DNA of 7,897 bases, taken from contig JAGWBF010000075.1 of the NCBI GenBank assembly GCA_021296025.1, positions 5,602-13,498 on the forward strand, read 5' to 3'. The stretch is from Dehalococcoidia bacterium. GTDB lineage: Bacteria; Chloroflexota; Dehalococcoidia; Lucifugimonadales; JAGWBF01. This document shows, one piece after another, positions 1 to 6,779 of this stretch. The notes beneath the pieces are model-generated. The model searched no databases. It saw nothing but the letters and a program-made list of their open reading frames with translations, and was not told the DNA's origin. Each line of letters begins with the position of its first letter. The stretch's first letter is position 1. A program made the position numbers and the translations under genes.

Positions 1-13
1 TGTACTCGTTTAG

Positions 14-1837
14 ATGCTTGTAATTCTTAGAATCATGGGCATAGTGTGGCGCCACAAGGGACGCCTGATCCTTGCCTATGTGAGCCTGCTTGGCGCAACA
101 GCCCTCGCAATGTTTATTGTCCGTCTCGTCGGCGTCGCCGTGGGCATTGTGGATGAGCACGGCGCGGGCGCCATCGCATCGGTTGACCGCAATGAAGTCT
201 TGTTCTCCTTCCCCGGCGGCCTCTTTTGGGTGGCCGCTCTCCTGGGCTTAGTCAGCATCACCAGGGGACTCTTCGACTTTTGTCGCACCTACACCTCGGA
301 CTCCCTGGCCCAGATGGTCTCCTATGATGTGCGTAATCGCTTCTATGACAAGCTCCAGAACGTGAGCTTTGCCTTCCACGATAAGGAGCACACCGGCAAC
401 CTGATGTCCAAAGCGACCTCCGACATTGAAACGGTGCGACGCTTTGTCATGATGGGGATGGTCAGAGCCCCGGAGGTTGCAATTCGCCTCATCGCCATAG
501 TGTGCATCCTCCTGATAATGGACTGGAGACTGGCCCTTATCAGCCTCTCACTGACTCCCCTCCTGGTGGTCAGGTCTTCCGTTGTGATGCGCCGGATGCG
601 CCGGATGTGGGCGCGGGTGCAGGAAGCCACTGGGCAATTGGTGACCATCCTGCAGGAGAACCTGACTGGGATTCATGTAGTGAAGGCCTTTGCTGCCGAA
701 GAACACGAAAAGAAGAAGTACGCAGCAAAGGCGAGGGAAGTGCAATACGAGTTTCTCCAGTCGGAGCAGCTTCAGGGCACCGAGAGCGCCAAGATGTCCG
801 TCGGCTTCACTATTGCCTTGGGGCTGCTGTTGTGGTTCGGCGGGAGGCAGGTCATCGGCGGGACCATGGATGCAGCCGAGTTCACCCAGTTCGTCCTTTA
901 TCTGAACCTTCTGACCTTTCCCATTAGGATGACGCCTTTCATCATCAACGTTTATTCCAGGGCATCGGCCTCCGGTCGCAGGCTTTTCGATGTGCTGGAT
1001 GCGGTATCCCCGGTGTCTGAAAAGCCCGATGCCATGAAAGTGGACCGGGTGTCGGGCGAGGTGGTGTTCGACGATGTGTCCTTCAGCTACGACCACGGCG
1101 CTCCTGCACTAAGTCACTTGAACCTGAAGGTGGAGCCCAACTCCGTGGTTGCCCTGCTTGGGTCTCCCGGCAGCGGGAAGAGCACCATCGTCAGCCTGAT
1201 ACCCCGCTTCTACGATGCTACTGCAGGCACCATATCGGTGGGAGGGATGGATGTACGGGACTTCACCCTTGCATCCCTCCGGCGCAACGTGGGAATAGTG
1301 CAGCAGGATGTTCACCTGTTTACTGCCACCATCCGGGACAATATCGCCTATGGAAACACTGAAGCATCCTTCGAGGAGGTCGTGGAGGCTGCCAAGATCG
1401 CCCAGCTGCACGACCACATAGTTGATCTACCCGACGGCTATGACACCTGGGTGGGAGAAAGGGGCGTTACCCTATCCGGCGGGCAGCGCCAGCGACTCTC
1501 CATCGCCCGCACCATACTCATGGACCCTCCCGTCCTGATCTTGGATGATTCCACGTCCAGCGTAGATGTGGAGACCGAGATGAAGATCCACAAGGCAATG
1601 GTGGAGGTCACGGCAGGCCGGACCACCTTTGTCATAGCCCATAGGCTGAGCACCGTCCGCAGGGCGGACCTGATTCTCGTTCTCCAGGACGGGAAGGTCG
1701 CGGAGATGGGCAGCCACGACGAGCTTATGGGTCGCGGCGGCCTGTACAGGGAGATATATGAGCTGCAGCTGCGCCCCCAGGAAGAGATGCTCCTGGATGC
1801 TCCACGGCAACCCGGCATGGGAGCGGTGACCGGATGA
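14..1837 (+). CDS. ABC exporter half-transporter, degenerate-site subunit (first of a heterodimeric pair)
   Basis: 607 residues, normal for a half-size ABC exporter (membrane domain plus ATPase) acting at the cytoplasmic membrane. Six hydrophobic segments lie at about 18-46, 68-90, 152-170, 172-190, 262-284 and 288-312. The ATPase domain starts near 349: A-loop Tyr359, Walker A GSPGSGKST 383-391, Q-loop Gln431, signature LSGGQ 487-491, Walker B ending Asp511, switch His543. The residue after Walker B, normally the catalytic Glu, is Asp512, and the D-loop reads SSVD instead of SALD. This matches the degenerate subunit of heterodimeric exporters such as TM287/288, BmrCD and LmrCD; the partner is the next gene, 22 bases downstream. 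The start is ATG at 14, directly after an in-frame TAG (11-13). An ATG at 35 is possible, and no Shine-Dalgarno site can be judged this close to the edge. Substrate (drug, lipid or peptide) cannot be inferred. Confidence 0.93.
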   Translation: MLVILRIMGIVWRHKGRLILAYVSLLGATALAMFIVRLVGVAVGIVDEHGAGAIASVDRNEVLFSFPGGLFWVAALLGLVSITRGLFDFCRTYTSDSLAQMVSYDVRNRFYDKLQNVSFAFHDKEHTGNLMSKATSDIETVRRFVMMGMVRAPEVAIRLIAIVCILLIMDWRLALISLSLTPLLVVRSSVVMRRMRRMWARVQEATGQLVTILQENLTGIHVVKAFAAEEHEKKKYAAKAREVQYEFLQSEQLQGTESAKMSVGFTIALGLLLWFGGRQVIGGTMDAAEFTQFVLYLNLLTFPIRMTPFIINVYSRASASGRRLFDVLDAVSPVSEKPDAMKVDRVSGEVVFDDVSFSYDHGAPALSHLNLKVEPNSVVALLGSPGSGKSTIVSLIPRFYDATAGTISVGGMDVRDFTLASLRRNVGIVQQDVHLFTATIRDNIAYGNTEASFEEVVEAAKIAQLHDHIVDLPDGYDTWVGERGVTLSGGQRQRLSIARTILMDPPVLILDDSTSSVDVETEMKIHKAMVEVTAGRTTFVIAHRLSTVRRADLILVLQDGKVAEMGSHDELMGRGGLYREIYELQLRPQEEMLLDAPRQPGMGAVTG

Positions 1838-1859
1838 TCGAGGCGGGTAAGCTGAAATA

Positions 1860-3722
1860 ATGATGCGGAACACGGAAATCCCCACGTTAGACACCCTCGA
1901 TGATGAGGGGAGACTGGGGTCGCCCTACGACCACAAGGTCGTAGTCCGCATGCTGGGCTACCTCAAGCCCTACAAGCCCGAGGCGTTTATATGTGTTGCT
2001 TCCGTGCTGATCTCCGCGGCGGCAAACGTTGCAATACCCTTGCTGCTCATGTTCACCATCAACGAGATCATCATAGAGGGGGACCGGGGTGGCCTCGACA
2101 TCATGGCGGGGGTATTTTTTGCTGTTGCATTGATTCACTTCGCCGCCAACTACATCCACTTTATCTTCATTCCCAGGGTCGGCCAGAAGGTGCTCTACGA
2201 CCTGCGGACCCAGATGTTCGACCACATCCAGACCCTATCTCCCGCCTTCCACCATAAGACGCCCGTTGGAAGACTCATTTCCCGGAGCACCAGCGATGTA
2301 ATGCAGATCCAGGAAACCTTGGACCTGCTTGTCCAAAGCTTCTCTGAAATTCTGAGCTTGGGCGGGGTCATCATACTGATGCTGGTTGTGCTCCCGCTGT
2401 TGGACGTAACCGATGTTCGCCTGGGCTTGCTCTGCTTGAGCGTGGTGCCGGTCCTCTTCCTGCTCCTGGCTTTTTGGCAGCGTTACGCCAAGCGCTCCTT
2501 CGTGCGCATTCGGCAGGCCATCGCCATAGTGAACGGTGAATACAACCAGAACATCACCGGGATTCGCGTCGTTGAGAGCATGAACCGGCAGGAACAGAAC
2601 CTGGCCCATTTCGAGGAGCTGAACCGGGAGCACCTGAACGCCAACCTGCAGGCAAGTCGCTTTTCCGGTGCCCTCAATCCCATGGTCGAGGCCCTGACAG
2701 GCTTTGCCATCAGCTCGGTCATCGTAATGGGAGGTTACCTGGTGCTGGGGGGGAGCATGGAGTGGGGAGTGCTTCTCGCCTTCACCATGTACATACAGCG
2801 CTTCTTCGAACCCATCCGCCAATTGACCATGCAGTACAGCCAGCTTCAGCGGGCGATGGCTGCCGGGGCCAGGATATTCGAAGTGCTTGACCTCAAGCCC
2901 GATGTGGTGGATGCCAAGGGAGCCGTCGATGTTCACGACATCCGGGGGGAGATCAAGTATGACAAGGTCAGTTTCCAGTACGTACCAGGCGTGGATGTTC
3001 TGAAAGAGGTGGACCTCCACATCCTGCCCGGCGAAACGGTAGCCCTGGTGGGTCCGACGGGGGCGGGAAAGAGCACTTTCGTCACCCTGCTGACGCGATT
3101 CGCCGATGTTACGGGCGGGAGCATAAAGGTCGATGGATACGACCTGCGGGACGTTACCCGCCAGTCCATCGTCGGCAAAATGGGGATGGTGCTCCAGGAG
3201 CCCTACCTGTTATCGGGCACCGTCAAGGAAAACATCCGCTATAACCACGAAGAAGTGGCCGATGAACAGGTGGAAGCTGCCGCTCGGGCCGTGGGCGCCC
3301 ACGACCTTATAGTTGCACTTGAGCAAGGGTACGACACCGAGCTGGCCGAGCGGGGGTCCAACCTGAGCGTGGGTCAGCGACAGCTTCTGAGCTTTGCAAG
3401 GGCTATAGTTGCCAATCCCCGCATCCTGATCCTGGACGAAGCGACCGCCAACATAGACTCCCACACCGAGATGCTCATCCAGAACGCCCTCAAGAAGATA
3501 CTGGTGGGCAGAACATCGATCATCATTGCCCACCGCCTTTCGACCATACGAAATGCAGACAAAATTGTGGTGTTGGACCATGGGCGCATCATAGAAGTTG
3601 GCAAACACGATGAGCTTCTCGCCAGGGATGGTGCCTACGCACGCCTTTACGCGGTCAACTATGGCCTAAACGGCGCCGGATTCGATGAACAGGAAAGCCC
3701 CGTAGAAGCCGCCGGTTGTTAG
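1860..3722 (+). CDS. ABC exporter half-transporter, catalytic-site subunit (second of a heterodimeric pair)
   Basis: 620 residues with the same membrane-plus-ATPase plan. Hydrophobic segments lie at about 42-68, 81-104, 158-180, 186-206, 278-298 and 300-318. ATPase motifs: A-loop Tyr374, Walker A GPTGAGKST 398-406, Q-loop Gln446, signature LSVGQ 502-506, Walker B LILDE with catalytic Glu527, switch His558. The signature has Val504 in place of the first Gly of LSGGQ, while Walker B is intact. This is the mirror image of the preceding gene, so I infer that the two proteins form one transporter with a single competent ATP site. The start is ATG at 1860 or the adjacent ATG at 1863; a weak purine-rich stretch (GAGGCGGG, 1840-1847) precedes them. 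The upstream gene ends 22 bases earlier, suggesting co-transcription. The C-terminal 20 or so residues after the ATPase are not recognisable. Substrate unknown. Confidence 0.93.
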   Translation: MMRNTEIPTLDTLDDEGRLGSPYDHKVVVRMLGYLKPYKPEAFICVASVLISAAANVAIPLLLMFTINEIIIEGDRGGLDIMAGVFFAVALIHFAANYIHFIFIPRVGQKVLYDLRTQMFDHIQTLSPAFHHKTPVGRLISRSTSDVMQIQETLDLLVQSFSEILSLGGVIILMLVVLPLLDVTDVRLGLLCLSVVPVLFLLLAFWQRYAKRSFVRIRQAIAIVNGEYNQNITGIRVVESMNRQEQNLAHFEELNREHLNANLQASRFSGALNPMVEALTGFAISSVIVMGGYLVLGGSMEWGVLLAFTMYIQRFFEPIRQLTMQYSQLQRAMAAGARIFEVLDLKPDVVDAKGAVDVHDIRGEIKYDKVSFQYVPGVDVLKEVDLHILPGETVALVGPTGAGKSTFVTLLTRFADVTGGSIKVDGYDLRDVTRQSIVGKMGMVLQEPYLLSGTVKENIRYNHEEVADEQVEAAARAVGAHDLIVALEQGYDTELAERGSNLSVGQRQLLSFARAIVANPRILILDEATANIDSHTEMLIQNALKKILVGRTSIIIAHRLSTIRNADKIVVLDHGRIIEVGKHDELLARDGAYARLYAVNYGLNGAGFDEQESPVEAAGC

Positions 3723-3764
3723 TCTTTTAAGGGTAGTTTAAGCTTAGCGGCGACGGTCGAATTC

Positions 3765-3770
3765 GGGAGG
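3765..3770 (+). promoter_or_regulatory. Shine-Dalgarno site of gcvT
   Basis: GGGAGG lies eight bases before the TTG at 3779. This near-ideal match and spacing is the reason to accept a TTG start for gcvT, since the reading frame has no ATG near the family's usual N-terminus. Confidence 0.8.
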
Positions 3771-3778
3771 TACCGGCT

Positions 3779-4879
3779 TTGAGTTCCGAGAACCTTAGGC
3801 GCACAGCCCTCTACCAGACCCATGTTGACCTTGGGGCGCGCATCGTGCCCTTTGCCGGATGGGAGATGCCCCTGGAGTACTCGGGGATCCTGGATGAGAC
3901 AAAGGCAGTGCGCAGCCGGGCCGGAATCTTCGATGTGTCCCACATGGGCAGGCTCTACATTTCGGGCAGCGATGCCGCATCCCTGCTGGACTGGGTTGTA
4001 ACCGCCGGCGCCGCCAACCTGAGGCTGGGCCGGGCCAGGTATGCCATGATCTGCAACGAGGCGGGCGGGATCATCGACGACACGGTCTTCTACCGCCTGG
4101 ATTCCGAGAAGTTCCTGCTTGTTTGCAACGCCGGGAACCGGGATGAGGTGGTTCTCTGGCTGGACCGATGGGTGCAGGAACGTTTCGGGGGCGCTAGCGT
4201 GGATGACCGTACCCTCTCCACCGCCATGATCGCCTTCCAGGGCCCGGCGGCCGCTGCCAGCCTCGATAGGCTGTGCGATGGGTCGGCATCCCCCTTAATG
4301 CCCTTCGGAAGCACGGAGGGCGAGGTCGCCTCCAGGCCGGTCCTGATAGGCAGGACAGGCTACACGGGGGAAGATGGCTTCGAGCTGATGGTAGATGCCT
4401 CGGACGCCGCCGGCATTTGGAACGCCCTTGTGGAGGCCGGCGGTGCACCATGCGGCCTTGGCGCCAGGGATGTTCTCCGCCTGGAAGCAGGGTTGGCATT
4501 GCATGGCCACGACATTACGCCCGAATCAACCCCAATAGAAGCAGGCTTGGGAAGGTACGTGAAGCTGGACAAGGAGTTCGTCGGCGCCCAGGTTCTGCGA
4601 CAACAGAGTGCCGACGGCCCCGAATCGCGCTTGGTGGGCCTGGTAGTCGAAGGAAGGCGGATCCCCAGAGAGGGATACGGTGTCTATGGGGGTGGTGAAG
4701 AGGTAGGGAGGGTAACCAGCGGGAGCATATCTCCATCCCTTGACAGGAATATAGCTTTAGCCTATGTTTTGGAAGGTTTTTCCACCCTTGGCCAGCAGGT
4801 ACAGATAGATATCCGAGGGCAGATGGCAGATGGCGTAGTGACGCAGTTGCCCTTCTATTCGAGGAAAGGTGGCGGATGA
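3779..4879 (+). CDS. gcvT: Aminomethyltransferase, glycine cleavage system T-protein
   Basis: Transfers the methylene unit from aminomethyl-dihydrolipoyl GcvH to tetrahydrofolate, giving 5,10-methylene-THF and ammonia. The 366-residue length is usual for the family. Visible family blocks: LYQTHVDLGARIVPFAGWEM 11-30, DVSHMGR 52-58, GGIIDDT 96-102 holding the conserved acidic residue used in catalysis, FQGP 153-156, GRTGYTGEDGFEL 191-203, GLGARDVLRLEAGLALHGHD 226-245 with the conserved folate-site Arg230, the C-terminal barrel motif VTSGSISPSLDRNIALAYV 312-330, and a final PFYSRK. The start is TTG, supported by the site at 3765-3770. It follows the ABC pair by 56 bases and its TGA overlaps the gcvH ATG (ATGA), so translation of the two is probably coupled. 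Other folate-dependent aminomethyltransferase relatives (dimethylglycine or sarcosine oxidase domains) are unlikely given the neighbours. Confidence 0.97.
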   Translation: MSSENLRRTALYQTHVDLGARIVPFAGWEMPLEYSGILDETKAVRSRAGIFDVSHMGRLYISGSDAASLLDWVVTAGAANLRLGRARYAMICNEAGGIIDDTVFYRLDSEKFLLVCNAGNRDEVVLWLDRWVQERFGGASVDDRTLSTAMIAFQGPAAAASLDRLCDGSASPLMPFGSTEGEVASRPVLIGRTGYTGEDGFELMVDASDAAGIWNALVEAGGAPCGLGARDVLRLEAGLALHGHDITPESTPIEAGLGRYVKLDKEFVGAQVLRQQSADGPESRLVGLVVEGRRIPREGYGVYGGGEEVGRVTSGSISPSLDRNIALAYVLEGFSTLGQQVQIDIRGQMADGVVTQLPFYSRKGGG

Positions 4880-5265
4880 ATCCCCCCGACCGGAAATACT
4901 CCAAGGACCATGAGTGGGTGCTCCTGGAGGGCAGTTCTAAGGGGACCGTGGGCATTACCGAGTTTGCCCAGGACCATCTGGGCGACGTGGTGTACCTCGA
5001 CCTGCCCAAGGTCGGCACCAAGCTGGCCCAGTATGACAAGCTTGGAGAGGTGGAGTCGGTCAAGGCGGTTTCTGATATCTTCTCACCGGTATCTGGAGAG
5101 ATAACTGAGGTAAACGAAGTGCTGTCGGATAACCCCGAGGTGGTCAATGATGATCCCTACGGGCAGGGATGGCTTGTCCAATTGGCAATCCCCGACCCCG
5201 CAGAGCTGGAGAGCTTGCTCACGGCTGAGCAGTACGAAGCCTTTCTCAACGAATTGCCCAGCTAG
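4876..5265 (+). CDS. gcvH: Glycine cleavage system H-protein (lipoyl carrier)
   Basis: Small cytoplasmic carrier whose lipoyl-lysine arm shuttles the aminomethyl group between P-, T- and L-proteins. At 129 residues it has the usual length. Family signatures in order: KYSKDHEWV 7-15, GTVGITEFAQDHLGDVVYLD 23-42, the lipoylation motif ESVKA 60-64 with Lys63 (codon 5062-5064), SPVSGEITEVNEVL 70-83, NDDPYGQGWL 91-100, and the helical tail ending LTAEQYEAFLNELPS. The start ATG overlaps the gcvT stop by four bases (ATGA) and is preceded by GAGGAAAGG at 4861-4869. It ends in TAG at a normal C-terminus. Lysine modification requires lipoate ligase or LipB/LipA, which are outside the window. Confidence 0.98.
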   Translation: MNPPDRKYSKDHEWVLLEGSSKGTVGITEFAQDHLGDVVYLDLPKVGTKLAQYDKLGEVESVKAVSDIFSPVSGEITEVNEVLSDNPEVVNDDPYGQGWLVQLAIPDPAELESLLTAEQYEAFLNELPS

Positions 5266-5405
5266 CTGCCGGCTTACCTTCACTCACGTTGCATGTTTCG
5301 AGCGTTCGTTAGAGACTTTAGCTTGCCTATACTCCCAGGGGCATTCCGACGCCGCGTCCAGGCGCAATCCTCTTGTTGCCCTGTCTTTCGCAAGGAGGTC
5401 GATAG
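5266..5405 (+). other. gcvH-gcvPA intergenic region, possible internal promoter
   Basis: This 140-base gap is the longest non-coding stretch in the window and is unusual inside such a tight operon. It contains a good -10-like hexamer TATACT at 5328-5333, but the sequence 17 bases upstream (TTCGTT) is a poor -35, so a promoter is only a weak possibility. I saw no strong hairpin followed by a T-run, and no glycine-riboswitch-like pair of folded domains. The gcvH frame remains open across the whole gap after its TAG. Confidence 0.25.
5392..5399 (+). promoter_or_regulatory. Shine-Dalgarno site of gcvPA
   Basis: AAGGAGGT is a full match to the anti-Shine-Dalgarno core and lies six bases before the GTG at 5406. 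It fixes that GTG as the start of gcvPA even though this gives an N-terminus longer than usual for the family. Confidence 0.88.
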
Positions 5406-6761
5406 GTGATTCGGGAAGAGCCAGCTCATCCTGCCCTGTTCCCGTCGAAGGGTCCGAGCCACTACATAGCCAATACCCACAATGACCGCGCAGAGATGCT
5501 GAAGGCCATCGGGGTATCCGACCTGGATGAGCTGTTTGCCGATATACCCGGCGAATATCGCAATCCTAAGCTGGACATTCCCTCTCCCCTTTCGGAGCTC
5601 GAGCTCCGGCGGGAGATGGGAGAAATGGCTGCGGAGAACCTTCATCTTGGAAGGTACATCTCCTTCCTGGGAGCTGGCGCTTACAACCACTTCAGCCCCA
5701 GTGTAGTCAAGGCCATGATAAGCCGGGGAGAGTTCCTGACCGCCTACACTCCCTACCAACCCGAGGCCAGTCAGGGGACCCTCCAGGCGACCTACGACTT
5801 CCAGACCATGGTGTGCAACCTTCTGGGTATGGAGGTGGCTGACGCCGGTATGTATGACGGCGCTTCTGCGCTGGCGGAAGCGGCCCTCATGTCCTGCCGC
5901 ATCACCGGACGGGGCCGCGTGGCAGTGCTGGACTCCACCTCCCCCACCTACCGAGAGGTGATTAGCACTTACATCAGCGCCCAGGGCATAGATCTGGAAG
6001 TATTGGACTCCAATGCAGCCCTGGAGGAACTTGGAGGGGCCGCCTGTCTCATCGTCCAGTACCCCAACTTCCTGGGCTATATCGAAGACATGGCTGCGTT
6101 GGAGAGGGAAGCCCACTCCAAGGGAGCGATGTTCGTGGTCTCGGCCGACCCCTTTGCCATGGGTTTGCTCCGGCCACCCGGGGAGTACGGCGCCGACATC
6201 GTTACGGGGGAAGGTCAAGCCCTGGGCCTGCCGGTCAGCTTTGGCGGGCCTTATGTAGGGCTCTTTGCGAGCAGGATGCAATACCTGAGGCAGATGCCCG
6301 GCAGAATAGCGGGGGAGACCACCGATACCCAGGGACGCACCGGTTACGTGCTGACCCTGAGCACCCGGGAGCAGCATATCCGGCGAGAGAAGGCCACCAG
6401 CAACATATGCACGAACCAGGCCCTGATGTCCTTGGCCGCCACCATCTACATGGCGGCCCTTGGCAGGCACGGCCTGCGCCACATGGCTGAGCTCTGCTAC
6501 CACAAGGCCCACTACGCCGCTTCGGCCATATCCCAGCTTTCCGGGTACTCTCTGTACGACGGCGGGGAGTTCTTCCAGGAGTTCACCGTCAAGTGTCCTC
6601 GTCCAGCCTCAGAGATCAACGCTGGGCTGCTGGAAGCCGGCATCATAGGCGGGCTCGATGTAGGGGACTTTGTGGGAAATGGAATGCTGCTCTGCGTAAC
6701 CGAAGTGAACAGCCGCGGAGACATCGACCGGCTGGTAGAGGCCCTCGCGGGTATAGCATAG
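5406..6761 (+). CDS. gcvPA: Glycine dehydrogenase (decarboxylating) subunit 1
   Basis: N-terminal half of split P-protein. It pairs with GcvPB to decarboxylate glycine with PLP and transfer the aminomethyl group to lipoyl-GcvH. It carries the fold but not the PLP lysine, which sits in GcvPB. At 451 residues it is normal to slightly long. Family blocks: HYIANT 19-24, FLGAGAYNHFSPSVV 87-101, TAYTPYQPEASQGTLQATY 112-130, MYDGASALAEAA 149-160, GEGQALGLPVSFGGPYVG 268-285, MPGRIAGET 297-305, and LSTREQHIRREKATSNICTN 318-337. The GTG start is set by the strong site at 5392-5399. The first 18 residues (to PS before HYIANT) exceed the usual family start. It ends in TAG, with gcvPB beginning 18 bases later in the same frame. 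Confidence 0.97.
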   Translation: MIREEPAHPALFPSKGPSHYIANTHNDRAEMLKAIGVSDLDELFADIPGEYRNPKLDIPSPLSELELRREMGEMAAENLHLGRYISFLGAGAYNHFSPSVVKAMISRGEFLTAYTPYQPEASQGTLQATYDFQTMVCNLLGMEVADAGMYDGASALAEAALMSCRITGRGRVAVLDSTSPTYREVISTYISAQGIDLEVLDSNAALEELGGAACLIVQYPNFLGYIEDMAALEREAHSKGAMFVVSADPFAMGLLRPPGEYGADIVTGEGQALGLPVSFGGPYVGLFASRMQYLRQMPGRIAGETTDTQGRTGYVLTLSTREQHIRREKATSNICTNQALMSLAATIYMAALGRHGLRHMAELCYHKAHYAASAISQLSGYSLYDGGEFFQEFTVKCPRPASEINAGLLEAGIIGGLDVGDFVGNGMLLCVTEVNSRGDIDRLVEALAGIA

Positions 6762-6779
6762 GATGAGGGAAAAGCCGAG

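Noticed and set aside
586..612. Short tandem repeat (GCGCCGGAT-like units) in the first ABC gene
   Set aside because: It encodes MRRMRRMW, matching the basic helix segment usual in this part of ABC exporter membrane domains, so it needs no separate explanation.
2235..3020. 261-codon minus-strand open frame inside the second ABC gene
   Set aside because: It overlaps conserved ABC transporter coding sequence and its product is a His/Gln-rich shadow with no family resemblance.
3716..3744. TTGTTA-17-TAAGCT as a promoter for gcvT
   Set aside because: Matches to consensus are about four of six and three of six, which is expected by chance in a region this AT-rich.
3708..3751. GCCGC...GCGGC inverted repeat and TAAGCTTA palindrome after the ABC pair as a possible terminator
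   Set aside because: The stem is only five pairs with a loop of over 30 bases, part of it is coding, and no T-run follows.
5280..6512. 410-codon open frame on the minus strand opposite gcvPA
   Set aside because: It lies entirely antisense to a clearly conserved gene, its translation shows no recognisable domain and has shadow-like composition (rich in Gly, His, Val), and it has no supporting context.
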